A model generated the notes under the pieces. The model was not told the DNA's origin. It searched no databases and worked only from the letters and a program-made list of their open reading frames with translations. A stretch of 60,742 nucleotides of DNA from JAAYZK01 sp964535025 (GTDB lineage Bacteria; Planctomycetota; Phycisphaerae; SM23-33; FEN-1343), in NCBI GenBank assembly GCA_964535025.1, contig CAZHRW010000176.1, positions 1-60,742 on the forward strand, in the 5' to 3' direction. The translations under genes and the position numbers were made by a program. Shown piece after piece: positions 47,451 through 56,760 of this stretch (positions within the stretch are counted from its first letter, which is position 1; each line of letters opens with the position of its first letter).

Positions 47451-50400
47451 GGCGCTTTGCGATACCCGGCATCGCACCAGGCAGGGCCGCAGACAGCATC
47501 TCAAGAACATTGATCTCCAGCGCGCGTGGGTCTGATGCAAGGCGCGAAGCCCTCCGGCGCCGGAGTCGTCGTTGCGGGCCCACGTGGACCGATTTCAGTT
47601 CCATCGCGGGTGTGCCGGTGCGTTCCTGTCGTCCGGGCCCAAGGGTGTCCTTCATCCACACGGCCGCTTCCGGGTCGGGCCTGGCCGCGATCATCAAGGC
47701 AAGCGAGTCGACGGGTGCGGCACGGGTGCCGAAGTTCTGCTTGAGGATCCCGAAGTCGTCCAGGTCGACGGCGCCGTTGGCGTCGAAGTCGCCCTGCGGC
47801 CATCGCGCGTCGGCGCGGCCGAAATTCTGCTTGAGCGCGAGGAAGTCGTCGAGGTCCACATCGCCGTCGCCATCGGCGTCCCCGCTTTTGCCCGGGCCGA
47901 AGTTCTGCTTGATGCTCATGAAGTCGTCCAGGTCCACCGTGCCGTTTCCGTCGAAGTCGCCCTGCGCCCACGTCGCACCGGTGCGGCCGAAGTTCAGTTT
48001 GACGACGACGAAATCGTCGAGGTCCACGTCGCCGTCACAGTCGGCGTCGCCCGGTCTGGACGTCAACGCCGGCGCGATGGTAATCGACACGACAGCGGGA
48101 TCGCTGGTCAGCGCATCGACGCCGATGGGGTCCCCGCGGTCGAGGACCGTGTAGCTGAAGCTGTCGGCGCCTTCGTACCCGGCGTCGGGCGTGTAGGTGG
48201 CCACGTGGTCGGCAAGCGACACCTGCCCGTGTTGCGGGGCGACGACGATCTCGAAGAACAGGCCCGCCATCGCCGTCTCGACGTCGCTGCCATTCAGCGC
48301 GATCGTTCCGGGCTCGCCGGCCGCGACATCGGCGGCGATCGCGTCAGCGGCGGGCCTGTCATTGAGGGCCGCGACCGTCACGGTCACGGTGGCGGCGTCT
48401 TCCCGGCCGCTCGAATCGACAACGGTGTAGGTAAACGCATCGGTTCCATTGAAATCGGCGGCGGGCGTATAGGTGAACGCCCCGGCGCCGTTGTACGCGA
48501 CGGCCCCGTGACCGCCCTGCGTGTAGTCGATCACGGTCAGGTCGGCACCGGCGTCGACGTCATTGGCCAGCAAGTCGCCGGAGATGACCGCCGTGTCCTC
48601 GGCGGTTGCGAAGGCATCATCCTGCGTGAGCCGGGGCGTGAGCGCCAGGGCGACGAGACCGCCGGCGCTCGAGCCGTCCGGGTCGAGGTAGGACGTCGAC
48701 GCGGTCGGATCGCTGAACCCGCCATTGAAGATGGACTGGACGGCGAGCGTGCCGCCGAGCTCGGCGACCGCGGCAATCTTCGACGCCGCCCACCCGCCGC
48801 GGGTCAACACGCGCGGCGGCGACCAGGGACTGGCGCGGTCGATCCGGTAGACGTTGAACTGCATCCCCTCCATGCCGGTGTAAAGCACGCAGACCCGCCC
48901 GTCCTCGTCGACCGTGACGGACGGTTCCCCGATGAACGTCCAGTCGGCCAGCACGACGTCGACCGCCGACCACTGCGTGCCGTCGTAGCGGCTGGTGCAC
49001 AGGCTGTAGCGACGGCCGTCAAAGCTCACCCAGAACGCCTCGACGGCGCCGTCGGGCGTGCGGACGAGCTTGACGTACTGGTTGCTCGCCTGCCCGTCGG
49101 CGACCAGGGTCGCCGCGTCCCATTGCTCGGTCGCGACGTTCCAGGCGGCGGCATGCACCGACGTCGAGGGGGACGCATCCCGATTGACCGTTCGGTCTTC
49201 GTCCTCGTCGCCCAGCCAGACGACCACGGGGCGGTTATCGCCCGTATACGCCACCTGGGCGCCCCACTCGGCGTAGCCGTTGTCGGTCAGGGCCGCGACG
49301 GGCGCCCATGCGGCGCCGTCGGACGACCGGTAGACGATCTCCTGGCCGGCCACGTCGATCAGATCGGCATCGGCCGCGGCCCGCTCCCACACGGCGACCC
49401 CGTCGGCCGAGCCGGGCGCGAAGGCGATGGCGGGCGCCCCGTGGTTGTAGGCGTCGTCCGTCAGCGCTTCGATCTGCCAGCTCTCGCGCTGGGCGTCGTA
49501 GCGCGCGATCCGGAGGTCCTGCTCGGCCGCGAGCTGCTCGTAGGTCATCGTGTCGAGGTCCGCCGCGTCCGTCCGGCCCTGCACCCAGACGACGTAGGGC
49601 ACGCCCGCGGCGTCGTAGGCCACCGCCGGCGACGACTCGACGGCCGACGACGCGGTCAGCGGCTCGGTGGGGCCCCAGATGTCGCCCAGGGCGGTGCGGG
49701 ATCGCACCCGCAGGTCGTGGCGATGGCCCGAGGGGTCGGTCGGGTCGTCGTACACGGAGACCGCCAGCGCGTTGCCGTGCCCGTCGGAGGCCATGACGAC
49801 GTCAAGCACGTGGGGCCCCCCGGTCAGCGGGTCGTCCTCCGTCATCACGACGTCGTCGCCGTCATTGGCGAAGAAGTCCCATTGGGCCACGCGCCACGTC
49901 CAGCTCTTGGACCAGTGGAACAGGTCCAGCAGCAGCCCGCCGCTGATCTCGAACCCCAAATCCAGCGCCCCCGGCGCCGCGATGTCGAAGCCCAGCTCGC
50001 CGTCCCATTCGAAGCTGATCTCCTGGGTCAACGCGCCGAACAGCGAACTGTGCACCTGGCCCAGCAGGCCGCACAGGGCCTCGACGCCGACAAAGACCTT
50101 CGGCGCGATCGTCGCGCTGGTGAAAATGCCGATGTCGGTCATCTTCAGGACCGATTCGCTGTCCAACTGCGCCACCAACGACGCGCCGAGGCTGAGACTG
50201 ATGGTCATGCCCCCGCCGACCACCGCATCCAGCAGGCCGGGGACGCTCGTGTAGATCGGGTAGCGCATCGTGAAGAACGTGAAGTCGCGGCTGTAGTCCA
50301 TCGCCAACGTGATTCGCCCGGCGGCCCCTTCCCAGTCGAGGTCATCGCTGAAACTGAAGATCAACTCACCGGTCAGGCTCCCGTTGAAGGAGCCGTCGGA

Positions 50401-52791
50401 GGCCTCGGCATCGTCGCTGGAGGTGTCGGCGTCGCCATAGCCGTCCTCGTCTTCATCGCTGAACGACTTGCTCCTGGACAGCTCGATGAACCGGTCGTAG
50501 ACGGTCCAGCTCAGCACCTCCACGTGCAGGCCGTACGAGATCGGCCCGGGCGTGACGTTGCCCTCGATGTCCGAGATGATCTGGAATCGCGAGCCCGCCC
50601 AGAACCCGGTCCACTTGTGCGCGAAGTCGATCAACTCGAACCCGAACACCGGATCGCTGAAGGTCCAACTGTCGGGCGTGAAGAACCCGTAGTTGACGTC
50701 GCGGACCTCCAGATCGAAAACGTAGCCGACCTCCTCCTGGAACCGGGCGGCGTAACTGATCTCGTCCTTCTGGAACCATTCCGGCAACATCAGCAGGTCC
50801 ACGTCGAAGCTGTACGCCTGCGACACCCCGTCGGCGACGACGACGAGCGGACCCGGCGCCGCCAACTGGGACATGTTGATCTCGGCGGTGAACCCGTCGG
50901 CGGGCTCGTCGTCCACCACCGTCACGCCGCCGACAGAGAACGAGACGGTCTCGGCGGCGCCGTCGAGCTCGGCGGTGAAGGTGGTGAGGACCTCGGGGAC
51001 CTCCGGCCCGGCGATGTAGCGCATCGGGTCCTGGAACTGCGGGTCGTCAGGATCGCGGCTGGAGGTGACCGAGGTGATCACCGGCACCGTGTAGCCGGCG
51101 GGGATGACGACCACGCCGGCCGAGGCGCTCAGCGCGGTGTTGTTGAACTCGCCGGCGCCTTCGGGCACCACGTCGTCGGCGTCGACGATCGCCATCAGGT
51201 AATAGCTGCCCCGGGCGGCGTCCGGGGGGAGGGTCGCCGATTCCATCACGGTACGACCGGCGCCGGGACCGAGCGGATCGGTTTCGATCCATTGGCCCAC
51301 GAGGATGTCGTCGGCGTTGCCCCGGGTTTCATCCAGCGAGAGCACCAGCTGGATCGCGAATCCGCCGGGCGCCGAGCCGTCGCCGAGGTTGGTGAGGACC
51401 AGCGCCGGCGTCAGCGAATCGCCCGGATGGTAGTAGCCCTGGGGGTAAGCCTGGAGGTCCACCGTCAGGTCGGCGGTCCCGCCGGGGCCGGCGGCGGCGG
51501 CGACGAACACGTCGACGGTCGCGTTGGCGTCCCCGTCGACCAGGTTGTCGGCCCACGACTCGAACGCGACGAACCCGCCGTCGGCCGAGATCGCCGGGGC
51601 GGCGCTGTCGTCCTCGGCCTCGACGCCGCCGGGCCCGTCGCTCAGACGGCTGACGGTGCCCTGGTGCCGGTCGACCAGGAACACATCCGCCTGCCCGTTG
51701 GTGTCGGCGGCCACGAGGTTGCCCGCCGTCGAGATGAACGCCACGAACCGCCCGTCGCCGCTGAGCGACGGCGTCATGCATTCGCCGTCAGCGGCGCCCG
51801 CGGCGGCGGTGCTGATCCGCTCGGTCGTGCCCGCGACGGTGTCGCGCAGGTAAATATCGATGCCGAAGTCCGCCGGCGCCGCCACCAGGTCGGTCGACGA
51901 CGAGACGAACGCCACGTACCGCCCGTCGCCGCTGATGTCGGGATAGGCGCCGGCGCCCCGGTCGGCCTGGTGGCCGCCGTCGCCGAGGCTCACCCGTTCG
52001 GCCGTCCCCGCCTGCATGTCGCGGACGAACACATCGGGCGCGCCGTTGGTGTCGTTCGGCGCCACGTTGGCGGCCGCCGAGACGAACGCCACGCGCTGGC
52101 CGTCGTCGCTGATGGCCGGCTGATAGCTCGGCCCGCTCAGGGGCGTGCCGTCATAGCCGATCGCGACGACCGGCTCCATGCTCAGGTCGGCCAGGTCGAT
52201 CCGCCAGATCCCCATCGACCCGAGGTAGGGCCCGGACATCGGCATGTACTCGACGGCGACGAAGGCCCCGTCGCCGCTGAGGGCCGGTCGCCCGCTGAGG
52301 ATCCCCATGGTGCCGGCGATCGGATGCGTCACGCGCTGAAGCTCGCCCGTGGTGGTGTCGTAGACGAACACGTCGGGGATGCCGTTCCCGTCGTCGTCGG
52401 TGAGCTTTTCGTTGTAGGACAGGAAGGCCACGTACCGGCCGTCGTCACTGATCGTGGGGGCCGTGCTGGGCCCGCTGATCCGGATCGGGGACGGCAGACC
52501 GGTGTACCCCTCCGCGCTGCAGCAGGTCAGTTGGCCGGTGAGGCGGTCGACCACGAACACGTCCGACGCCGCGTTCTCGTCGCCCTCGACGAGATTCTCC
52601 GCCTCCGAGGCGAACGCGACGAACCGCCCATCGGCACTGATGGCGGCGGCGGTGCTCGGCCCGTTGCCGGGCAGGCCCGTCTCCGTCAGGCTCACGAGCT
52701 GCGGCGGACCCGAGCCGTCCAGCAGAATGCGGGATTCGAGAACTTCGAAGGCGGGTGTCCGCGAATCCGGCTCAAGCGATCGATCAGGCAT
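47437..52791 (-). CDS. Giant secreted/surface protein: TolB-like repeats, cadherin-like and dockerin-like modules
   Basis: A 1784-residue protein starting MPDRSLEPDSRTPAF; the second nearby ATG (52791) has GGAGGAG at the right distance. FEVLESRILLDGSG near residue 20 is the LEPR-like N-terminal motif of planctomycete exported proteins. Seven PD40/TolB-like repeats follow (ISDDGRYVAFLS, LSGDGRFVAFIS and similar, ~50-400), then a CARDB-like domain (~430-560), a large beta-rich middle (~600-1400) and two cadherin-like/VCBS-like modules (GDLLANDVDAGADLTV; NGTDAFTYTVVD; ~1430-1580). Near 1590-1710 are four GDxDxDGxVDLDDFxxxKxNFG dockerin-like calcium loops. The C-terminus is basic and shows no known sorting motif. 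Its ligand is unknown. Confidence 0.85.
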   Translation of the reverse strand: MPDRSLEPDSRTPAFEVLESRILLDGSGPPQLVSLTETGLPGNGPSTAAAISADGRFVAFASEAENLVEGDENAASDVFVVDRLTGQLTCCSAEGYTGLPSPIRISGPSTAPTISDDGRYVAFLSYNEKLTDDDGNGIPDVFVYDTTTGELQRVTHPIAGTMGILSGRPALSGDGAFVAVEYMPMSGPYLGSMGIWRIDLADLSMEPVVAIGYDGTPLSGPSYQPAISDDGQRVAFVSAAANVAPNDTNGAPDVFVRDMQAGTAERVSLGDGGHQADRGAGAYPDISGDGRYVAFVSSSTDLVAAPADFGIDIYLRDTVAGTTERISTAAAGAADGECMTPSLSGDGRFVAFISTAGNLVAADTNGQADVFLVDRHQGTVSRLSDGPGGVEAEDDSAAPAISADGGFVAFESWADNLVDGDANATVDVFVAAAAGPGGTADLTVDLQAYPQGYYHPGDSLTPALVLTNLGDGSAPGGFAIQLVLSLDETRGNADDILVGQWIETDPLGPGAGRTVMESATLPPDAARGSYYLMAIVDADDVVPEGAGEFNNTALSASAGVVVIPAGYTVPVITSVTSSRDPDDPQFQDPMRYIAGPEVPEVLTTFTAELDGAAETVSFSVGGVTVVDDEPADGFTAEINMSQLAAPGPLVVVADGVSQAYSFDVDLLMLPEWFQKDEISYAARFQEEVGYVFDLEVRDVNYGFFTPDSWTFSDPVFGFELIDFAHKWTGFWAGSRFQIISDIEGNVTPGPISYGLHVEVLSWTVYDRFIELSRSKSFSDEDEDGYGDADTSSDDAEASDGSFNGSLTGELIFSFSDDLDWEGAAGRITLAMDYSRDFTFFTMRYPIYTSVPGLLDAVVGGGMTISLSLGASLVAQLDSESVLKMTDIGIFTSATIAPKVFVGVEALCGLLGQVHSSLFGALTQEISFEWDGELGFDIAAPGALDLGFEISGGLLLDLFHWSKSWTWRVAQWDFFANDGDDVVMTEDDPLTGGPHVLDVVMASDGHGNALAVSVYDDPTDPSGHRHDLRVRSRTALGDIWGPTEPLTASSAVESSPAVAYDAAGVPYVVWVQGRTDAADLDTMTYEQLAAEQDLRIARYDAQRESWQIEALTDDAYNHGAPAIAFAPGSADGVAVWERAAADADLIDVAGQEIVYRSSDGAAWAPVAALTDNGYAEWGAQVAYTGDNRPVVVWLGDEDEDRTVNRDASPSTSVHAAAWNVATEQWDAATLVADGQASNQYVKLVRTPDGAVEAFWVSFDGRRYSLCTSRYDGTQWSAVDVVLADWTFIGEPSVTVDEDGRVCVLYTGMEGMQFNVYRIDRASPWSPPRVLTRGGWAASKIAAVAELGGTLAVQSIFNGGFSDPTASTSYLDPDGSSAGGLVALALTPRLTQDDAFATAEDTAVISGDLLANDVDAGADLTVIDYTQGGHGAVAYNGAGAFTYTPAADFNGTDAFTYTVVDSSGREDAATVTVTVAALNDRPAADAIAADVAAGEPGTIALNGSDVETAMAGLFFEIVVAPQHGQVSLADHVATYTPDAGYEGADSFSYTVLDRGDPIGVDALTSDPAVVSITIAPALTSRPGDADCDGDVDLDDFVVVKLNFGRTGATWAQGDFDGNGTVDLDDFMSIKQNFGPGKSGDADGDGDVDLDDFLALKQNFGRADARWPQGDFDANGAVDLDDFGILKQNFGTRAAPVDSLALMIAARPDPEAAVWMKDTLGPGRQERTGTPAMELKSVHVGPQRRLRRRRASRLASDPRALEINVLEMLSAALPGAMPGIAKRPTRR

Positions 52792-53307
52792 ACCCATGCT
52801 CCTCCACCGACTCGAAGTCTGTCCGCACCCGTCCGGCGCCCGGAGCCGGCCGCCGGTCCGGGCACGCACATCAACAGACTCGCCATAGAGGTGAACGCAA
52901 AGAGCCCTCCCCAAGGCCAACGCGGGGCCTTCCTTGCGCCGCTTCGCGGCATGACGATATCGTCGCCATTATACCACGCATTCGCGTTTTGTCGAGTTCC
53001 GGATGCGGGTTGCGGGGCAGAAAGGAGGAACAACGTTCGGCGCCCGTATCGGCTATGTCACGCAGCGACGACCGTCACACCACGGTGCGGACCTCCCCCG
53101 AGGAAAGCCCACGCAATGCTTGCGTCGGTCGAGGCGCCAATGCGTGCGTGAGCCGGCCTCTGCCAAAATCACCCTCGACGATCTCGCCCAGACGGTGGGG
53201 TTGTCGTGATTGTGCTGTTGCTGTGGCCGCACCTCTAGTCTCAGGCCTCTGGCCTCTGGCCTGCCGTTCTGAGGAAGCCGGCCCTCAGCGCAGCCGAAGT
53301 CGAAGAT

Positions 53308-53423
53308 CCTGAGCTTGTCGAAGGGGGGGGGGGATCTGCCGGGGGGGGGGGGGGAGAAACGCGAGCAGTGGCGTTGAGCCGTGTCGCCTGTTCTCCTGGC
53401 CAGCCCTGAGCCTGTCGAAGGGC
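53308..53423. repeat. REP-like repeat, two copies flanking poly-G
   Basis: CCTGAGCTTGTCGAAGG at 53308-53324 and CCCTGAGCCTGTCGAAGGG at 53404-53422 are near-identical palindromic units in direct orientation. A hairpin GTGCCGCTTCGCGGCAC follows at about 53428-53444. A divergent unit, CCGTGAGCCTTGTCGAACGGG, lies inside the RAYT gene at 55092-55112. REP elements of this kind are the substrates of RAYT transposases. Confidence 0.6.
53323..53354. repeat. Two poly-G tracts (11 G and 14 G)
   Basis: G11 at 53323-53333 and G14 at 53341-53354 are separated by ATCTGCC. They lie in non-coding DNA between the REP-like units. They could be G-quadruplex formers, slippage hot spots or assembly artefacts. Confidence 0.7.
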
Positions 53424-53465
53424 TCTCGTGCCGCTTCGCGGCACGCGGGAGGTGGGGGTAGATGA

Positions 53466-53525
53466 GCCGCCGGTCAACGGCCGCTCCCCGTTCCTGTCGC
53501 CGCCGCGCCACCACTCCACGCTACC
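53466..53525. repeat. Dispersed repeat copy 1
   Basis: The 60-bp stretch GCCGCCGGTCAACGGCC... to ...CTCCACGCTACC shares nearly all its sequence with the inverted copy at 60432-60491. A shorter core (GTCGCCAC-n-GCGCCACATCTCGAC) is shared with copies at 54560-54602 and 56561-56596. Confidence 0.65.
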
Positions 53526-53562
53526 GGAATTATGACGACGTCCCCCGAAGTACGATGCAGCC

Positions 53563-54372
53563 TTACGCCAGGTTCTCCATCACCGCTTCGGCCAGTTCGT
53601 TCCCGGTGGAAAGGTAGCCATTGTTTGCCTGCACATACTCGATGATGGCTTGGAGGGCCTTCAGGCGCGAGTCAAGTATTTCCATCTTGGGGTGCATCGA
53701 CAGGCTCATGTATCCGCCCTGTTCCTTGACCGCATCCACTTCCTCTAAGACCAGCGCTTTGAACTGGCCGGCCGACCGCCTGTTTACTTCATAATGAGGA
53801 TAATCATCGAGGTACGTGCTCACCGGCAATTCGACCACAGCCCCCCGGTCCGGCTCATGGACAAGGATGTACGGCGCATTCGAGTCCATCATGCTGCTGT
53901 CGTGTTTGAAACCAAACTCCGAGATCAGCGTCACTGTCCCCTCATTCATCCGCCAGTACGGCGCCCGGAACCCGGCCGGGGGCCCGCCGAAAAAGCTTTT
54001 GCAGAGCGCATCTGACTTTTCGAAGACCCCGCGCTCTTCTTCCGCGGAAAGATGGATCAAATGCTCATGCAGATACCCATGGCATCCGATCTCATGGCCC
54101 TGGTCGGCGATCCGGGTGATGAGTCCCGGATGCTGTTCGATCAACCACGTGCAGATGTAAAAGGTCGTCTTGACACCACACGCATTCATGATGTCAAGCA
54201 GCCGACCAATCGCCCCCAGTCCCGCTCGACCCCGCGTCAGCGAAACATAATCGCGCGGCTTCTCCCTGACCTCCGGGGCATCGGCCTCGAAATCAAACGA
54301 AAGGAAAAACGCGAACGACCTGCCCTCCGGCCACGTCCATTCTATTGTCCGCTCCTGACCTGACTGATTCAT
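53563..54372 (-). CDS. Polysaccharide deacetylase family protein
   Basis: A 269-residue NodB-homology (CE4) protein. Motif 1 is SFDFEADAP (catalytic base Asp and metal Asp). GHEIGCHGYLHEHLIHL gives the metal-binding H-x(3-4)-H pair. PAGFRAPYWR and MSLSMHPKMEI are motifs 3-5. The long form with VSTYLDDYPHYE resembles the HpPgdA-type peptidoglycan/PuuE-like group, so N-deacetylation of a cell-wall or exopolysaccharide sugar is likely; the substrate is uncertain. It has no signal peptide. The start ATG 54372 is the last with family resemblance upstream. It precedes the repeat field and has lower GC than the ribosomal region. Confidence 0.75.
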   Translation of the reverse strand: MNQSGQERTIEWTWPEGRSFAFFLSFDFEADAPEVREKPRDYVSLTRGRAGLGAIGRLLDIMNACGVKTTFYICTWLIEQHPGLITRIADQGHEIGCHGYLHEHLIHLSAEEERGVFEKSDALCKSFFGGPPAGFRAPYWRMNEGTVTLISEFGFKHDSSMMDSNAPYILVHEPDRGAVVELPVSTYLDDYPHYEVNRRSAGQFKALVLEEVDAVKEQGGYMSLSMHPKMEILDSRLKALQAIIEYVQANNGYLSTGNELAEAVMENLA

Positions 54373-54559
54373 CTGACATTTCCCATTTGAACTCGGCCCG
54401 GCGACGCCACCGGGCGTTGGATGGCCATTTGTACCCCCTGAGCCGGTCGCGCCCAAGCGATTCTTCGTCTTTCCAGCCGGGTATCGAGCAGATCGTCGAG
54501 GAGCTGTGGTCTCCGTTCGACGCCGAGGAGAACGGGGGCCGCCACGACGACTTGTCTCG

Positions 54560-54602
54560 CCCCCCGCTCCCGTCGCCACAGCGCCACATCTCGACGCTAC
54601 CC
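54560..54602. repeat. Dispersed repeat copy 2
   Basis: Core GTCGCCACAGCGCCACATC then TCGACGCTACCC, matching copies 3 and 4. It lies between the deacetylase and a small hypothetical gene. Confidence 0.6.
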
Positions 54603-54649
54603 GATCAGGAGAATGCGTTTGCCCTCGTGGACCACCTCAGTTCGCAACA

Positions 54650-54940
54650 TTATTCGTCGCCCATGAAGGGTAGTATCTCCATACTCTCTGGTATAGTCTC
54701 CAGAACCCGTTCGACTGCTTCTCGCATTTCCTCAGTTAGCCCATCACGTGTCTGTTTCTCAGCTGGCAGCATCATCCAGCATACATTGACTACTCCGCGA
54801 AGCATCCTGTTAAGGCCAAGCGGCCCAATTCGTCTTCGAAGCTCGTCCAACTGCTTCTTGAGCTCCTCAGGGTCTTCGCCATTTGCATTCAAAAACAGCA
54901 TACCATCATCTCCCGCTTCTTCAATTCCGGGGACGCGCAC
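54650..54940 (-). CDS. Small hypothetical protein
   Basis: A 96-residue acidic protein (MRVPGIEEAGDDGMLFLN...) with a helical segment EELKKQLDELRRRIGPL and a C-terminal EEMREAVERVLETIPESMEIL. It has no recognised domain. It lies 9 bp upstream of the RAYT frame end, in the same direction. An internal ATG (MLFLNANGED) is an alternative start. Confidence 0.45.
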   Translation of the reverse strand: MRVPGIEEAGDDGMLFLNANGEDPEELKKQLDELRRRIGPLGLNRMLRGVVNVCWMMLPAEKQTRDGLTEEMREAVERVLETIPESMEILPFMGDE

Positions 54941-54975
54941 TTAATACTTCTATCCTATCTCATCCGGCCCGGTTT

Positions 54976-55711
54976 TCATCGCGTTGCCCTTTGACGCTTC
55001 GGTTTGGGACCGCGCTTCTTGGGTGTCAGATCGCGTCCGAGCAGACGGCCCAGCGAGGCCAGGAAGCGGCCGTCCCCGATAGGACGGCCTGCCGTGAGCC
55101 TTGTCGAACGGGCCGGTCGTCTCGCCGCGACGCAGCAGCGGGGCCACTGTTTCGCAGTCATCCCGGGCGAGGTACTCGCCCCACGGGCAGATCCAGCCGG
55201 CAATACGCTCGGCGAGCCAGCCGGTCTCTGCGATGGCGTCCGGACGGCCGCCGACGTGGGCCGCGGCGCTGCTCCAGGACCAGTGCTCGGCCCGCTCGGC
55301 CAAGTGCGCTTTCACCGGGTTGCGCTCGATATACGCCGCGGCATTCAGAAGATACGCCTCGTCCATCACGGCCGACCCGAACCGCCCCTGCCACAGGTAG
55401 CCCCGCCAACGCTCCCGGAAGTTGATCCGCCGCGTGTACCGCACGTGCACCTGGCCCACGGCCGCCGCCAAGGCCTTCTCCTCGCCCGGCACGAGCACCA
55501 GGTGCACATGGTTGGGCATCAGGCAGTAGGCCAGCACCCTCACGCCGCAGCGGCCGCACTCGTCCTTCAGCAGCGACAGGTACGCCCGGTAGTCGTCATC
55601 GCAGAAGAATGTCTGCTGCCGCTGGTTGCCCGTTCGACGCCGCTCACGGCAGGCCCGCTGCGTCACATGGTGCGGCATCTCCTGAACCACGATTCGCCCC
55701 GTTCTGCCCAT
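54976..55711 (-). pseudogene. RAYT (REP-associated tyrosine transposase), frameshifted near the 3' end
   Basis: An IS200/IS605-like Y1 transposase of the RAYT group: VVQEMPHHVTQRACRERR, the HUH-type YCLMPNHVHLVLVP, then YLWQGRFGSAVMDEAYLLNAAAYIERNPVKA. The catalytic Tyr is in AAAYIERNPV. The frame runs on to a stop at 54950. But the family-like C-terminus (GRPIGDGRFLASLGRLLGRDLTPKK) lies in another frame ending at 54976, so a frameshift sits near 55090-55112, exactly where a REP-like unit lies. ATG at 55711. The ORF-less group II intron ends 47 bp upstream of the start. Confidence 0.7.
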
Positions 55712-55757
55712 GCCCAACCCTATAGCACGCGTGGGGAACACCGTCAATATTATTAAG

Positions 55758-56441
55758 ATCGCGGTAGGGACGGGCCTTTCGGCCCGCCCCCCGCACAGAT
55801 CCGTACGTGAGGAACTACCTCATACGGCTCCTACCTTGGGTCGTGCCGTCGGGCGTTCACGTGCAACGCCCGGCGCGAGCGGACCGATCCTCTGCAACGC
55901 TTCCGGCCGGCTCTGTGTCCGACTCACGCGCGATCGGTCAGCCTTGCCCGTGGTCACCGGCCTTCCCTCCCGCCGGTCCGCCGCCGCTGTGGCCGTACGG
56001 GGTCTACGGCCCCAGGCGGAGGGTTCCCAGTCGGGCCCTTTCGGTTGCCCGGTGGGGTCACAGTTCCGCCGTCACCGTCAATCACGCGCGGCCGGGTTTT
56101 GTTCCCGGCGTTCTGCGGTACTACGCTGGTGTCAGACTTCCCGCCGGCGTGCACGTCAGGCGTTCGGCCACAGGCCTTCCCTGACCGACCCGATCGCGGC
56201 CATCGACGCCGCGAGGCGGGTACCGACGGGATCTCCCGGTTCTCGGGCATGGAGCGTCCATGCATGCTCGGGGTCTTCGACTCCGCGGGGCCGATGACGC
56301 GGCTCGCGAGAACGCCACGCATCGTGTTGCCTTCCCTTACGCGCAACGAGGTCGGCACCCCGGAAAGGGTGATTACGGAGCTCAATACCCGGCCTGCATG
56401 GTTCCCCTGTCAACGCTTGCGTCGTGCCCTTGCGGGCGCAC
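55758..56441 (-). mobile_element. ORF-less group II intron
   Basis: The minus strand begins GTGCGCCCGCAAGGGCAC at 56441 (GUGYG-type 5' end). It ends with domain V (55830-55798: GAGCCGTATGAGG - TAGTT - CCTCACGTACGGATC) and a domain VI hairpin (GGGCGGGCC GAAA GGCCCGTCCC with bulged A in CTACC, then GCGAT at the 3' splice site, 55758). Only an N-terminal leader-like stretch of the intron protein precedes domain V, so the ~1.3-kb reverse transcriptase ORF is gone. Domain V has G-A where G-U pairs in active introns (third pair). The conserved sequence before the 5' end may belong to the element, up to about 56592. Confidence 0.65.
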
Positions 56442-56560
56442 CGCCATGACTCGGGGTCGTGGTAGGTCGCTACTGCCTCACGGTATGGCGCTTGCATCCA
56501 CTACGCTCCGTCAGTTACTGGCGCTTCTCCCCGGAACTCCGAACTCGCGAAGAAGTGCGT

Positions 56561-56596
56561 TCTCGTCGCCACTGCGCCACATCTCGACTCTATCCC
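56561..56596. repeat. Dispersed repeat copy 3
   Basis: TCTCGTCGCCACTGCGCCAC then ATCTCGACTCTATCCC; matches copies 2 and 4. It lies about 120 bp outside the 5' end of the ORF-less group II intron, in inverted orientation to copy 4. Confidence 0.6.
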
Positions 56597-56760
56597 AAGT
56601 CCACAGAATCGCCACAAAGCGACTGAGACGACCGCGAGACACTATGGGCAAGCATGCACATCGGATGCCGGAGCAATCGGCCTCTCGGGAGCGCAGCCCA
56701 CCATGAGTAGGCAACTAATCAGAACAAGAATTGCCAGAAGATATCGACAATGGCTTATCA

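Larger units (their letters stand above)
52792..53562. other. Intergenic repeat field
   Basis: No gene is supported in about 770 bp. It holds a heptamer run (53240-53260), two REP-like palindrome copies, poly-G tracts and one copy of the dispersed 30-60-bp repeat (all annotated separately). 52792-53200 is otherwise featureless, with AT-rich bursts near 52965. Confidence 0.45.

Noticed and set aside
53241..53519. Minus-strand frame starting MEWWRGGDRNGERPL
   Set aside because: It is a translation of the dispersed repeat and the poly-G region, with no domain.
55954..56497. Minus-strand frames in the intron region taken as genes
   Set aside because: They translate structural domains of the group II intron; no RT motifs are present.
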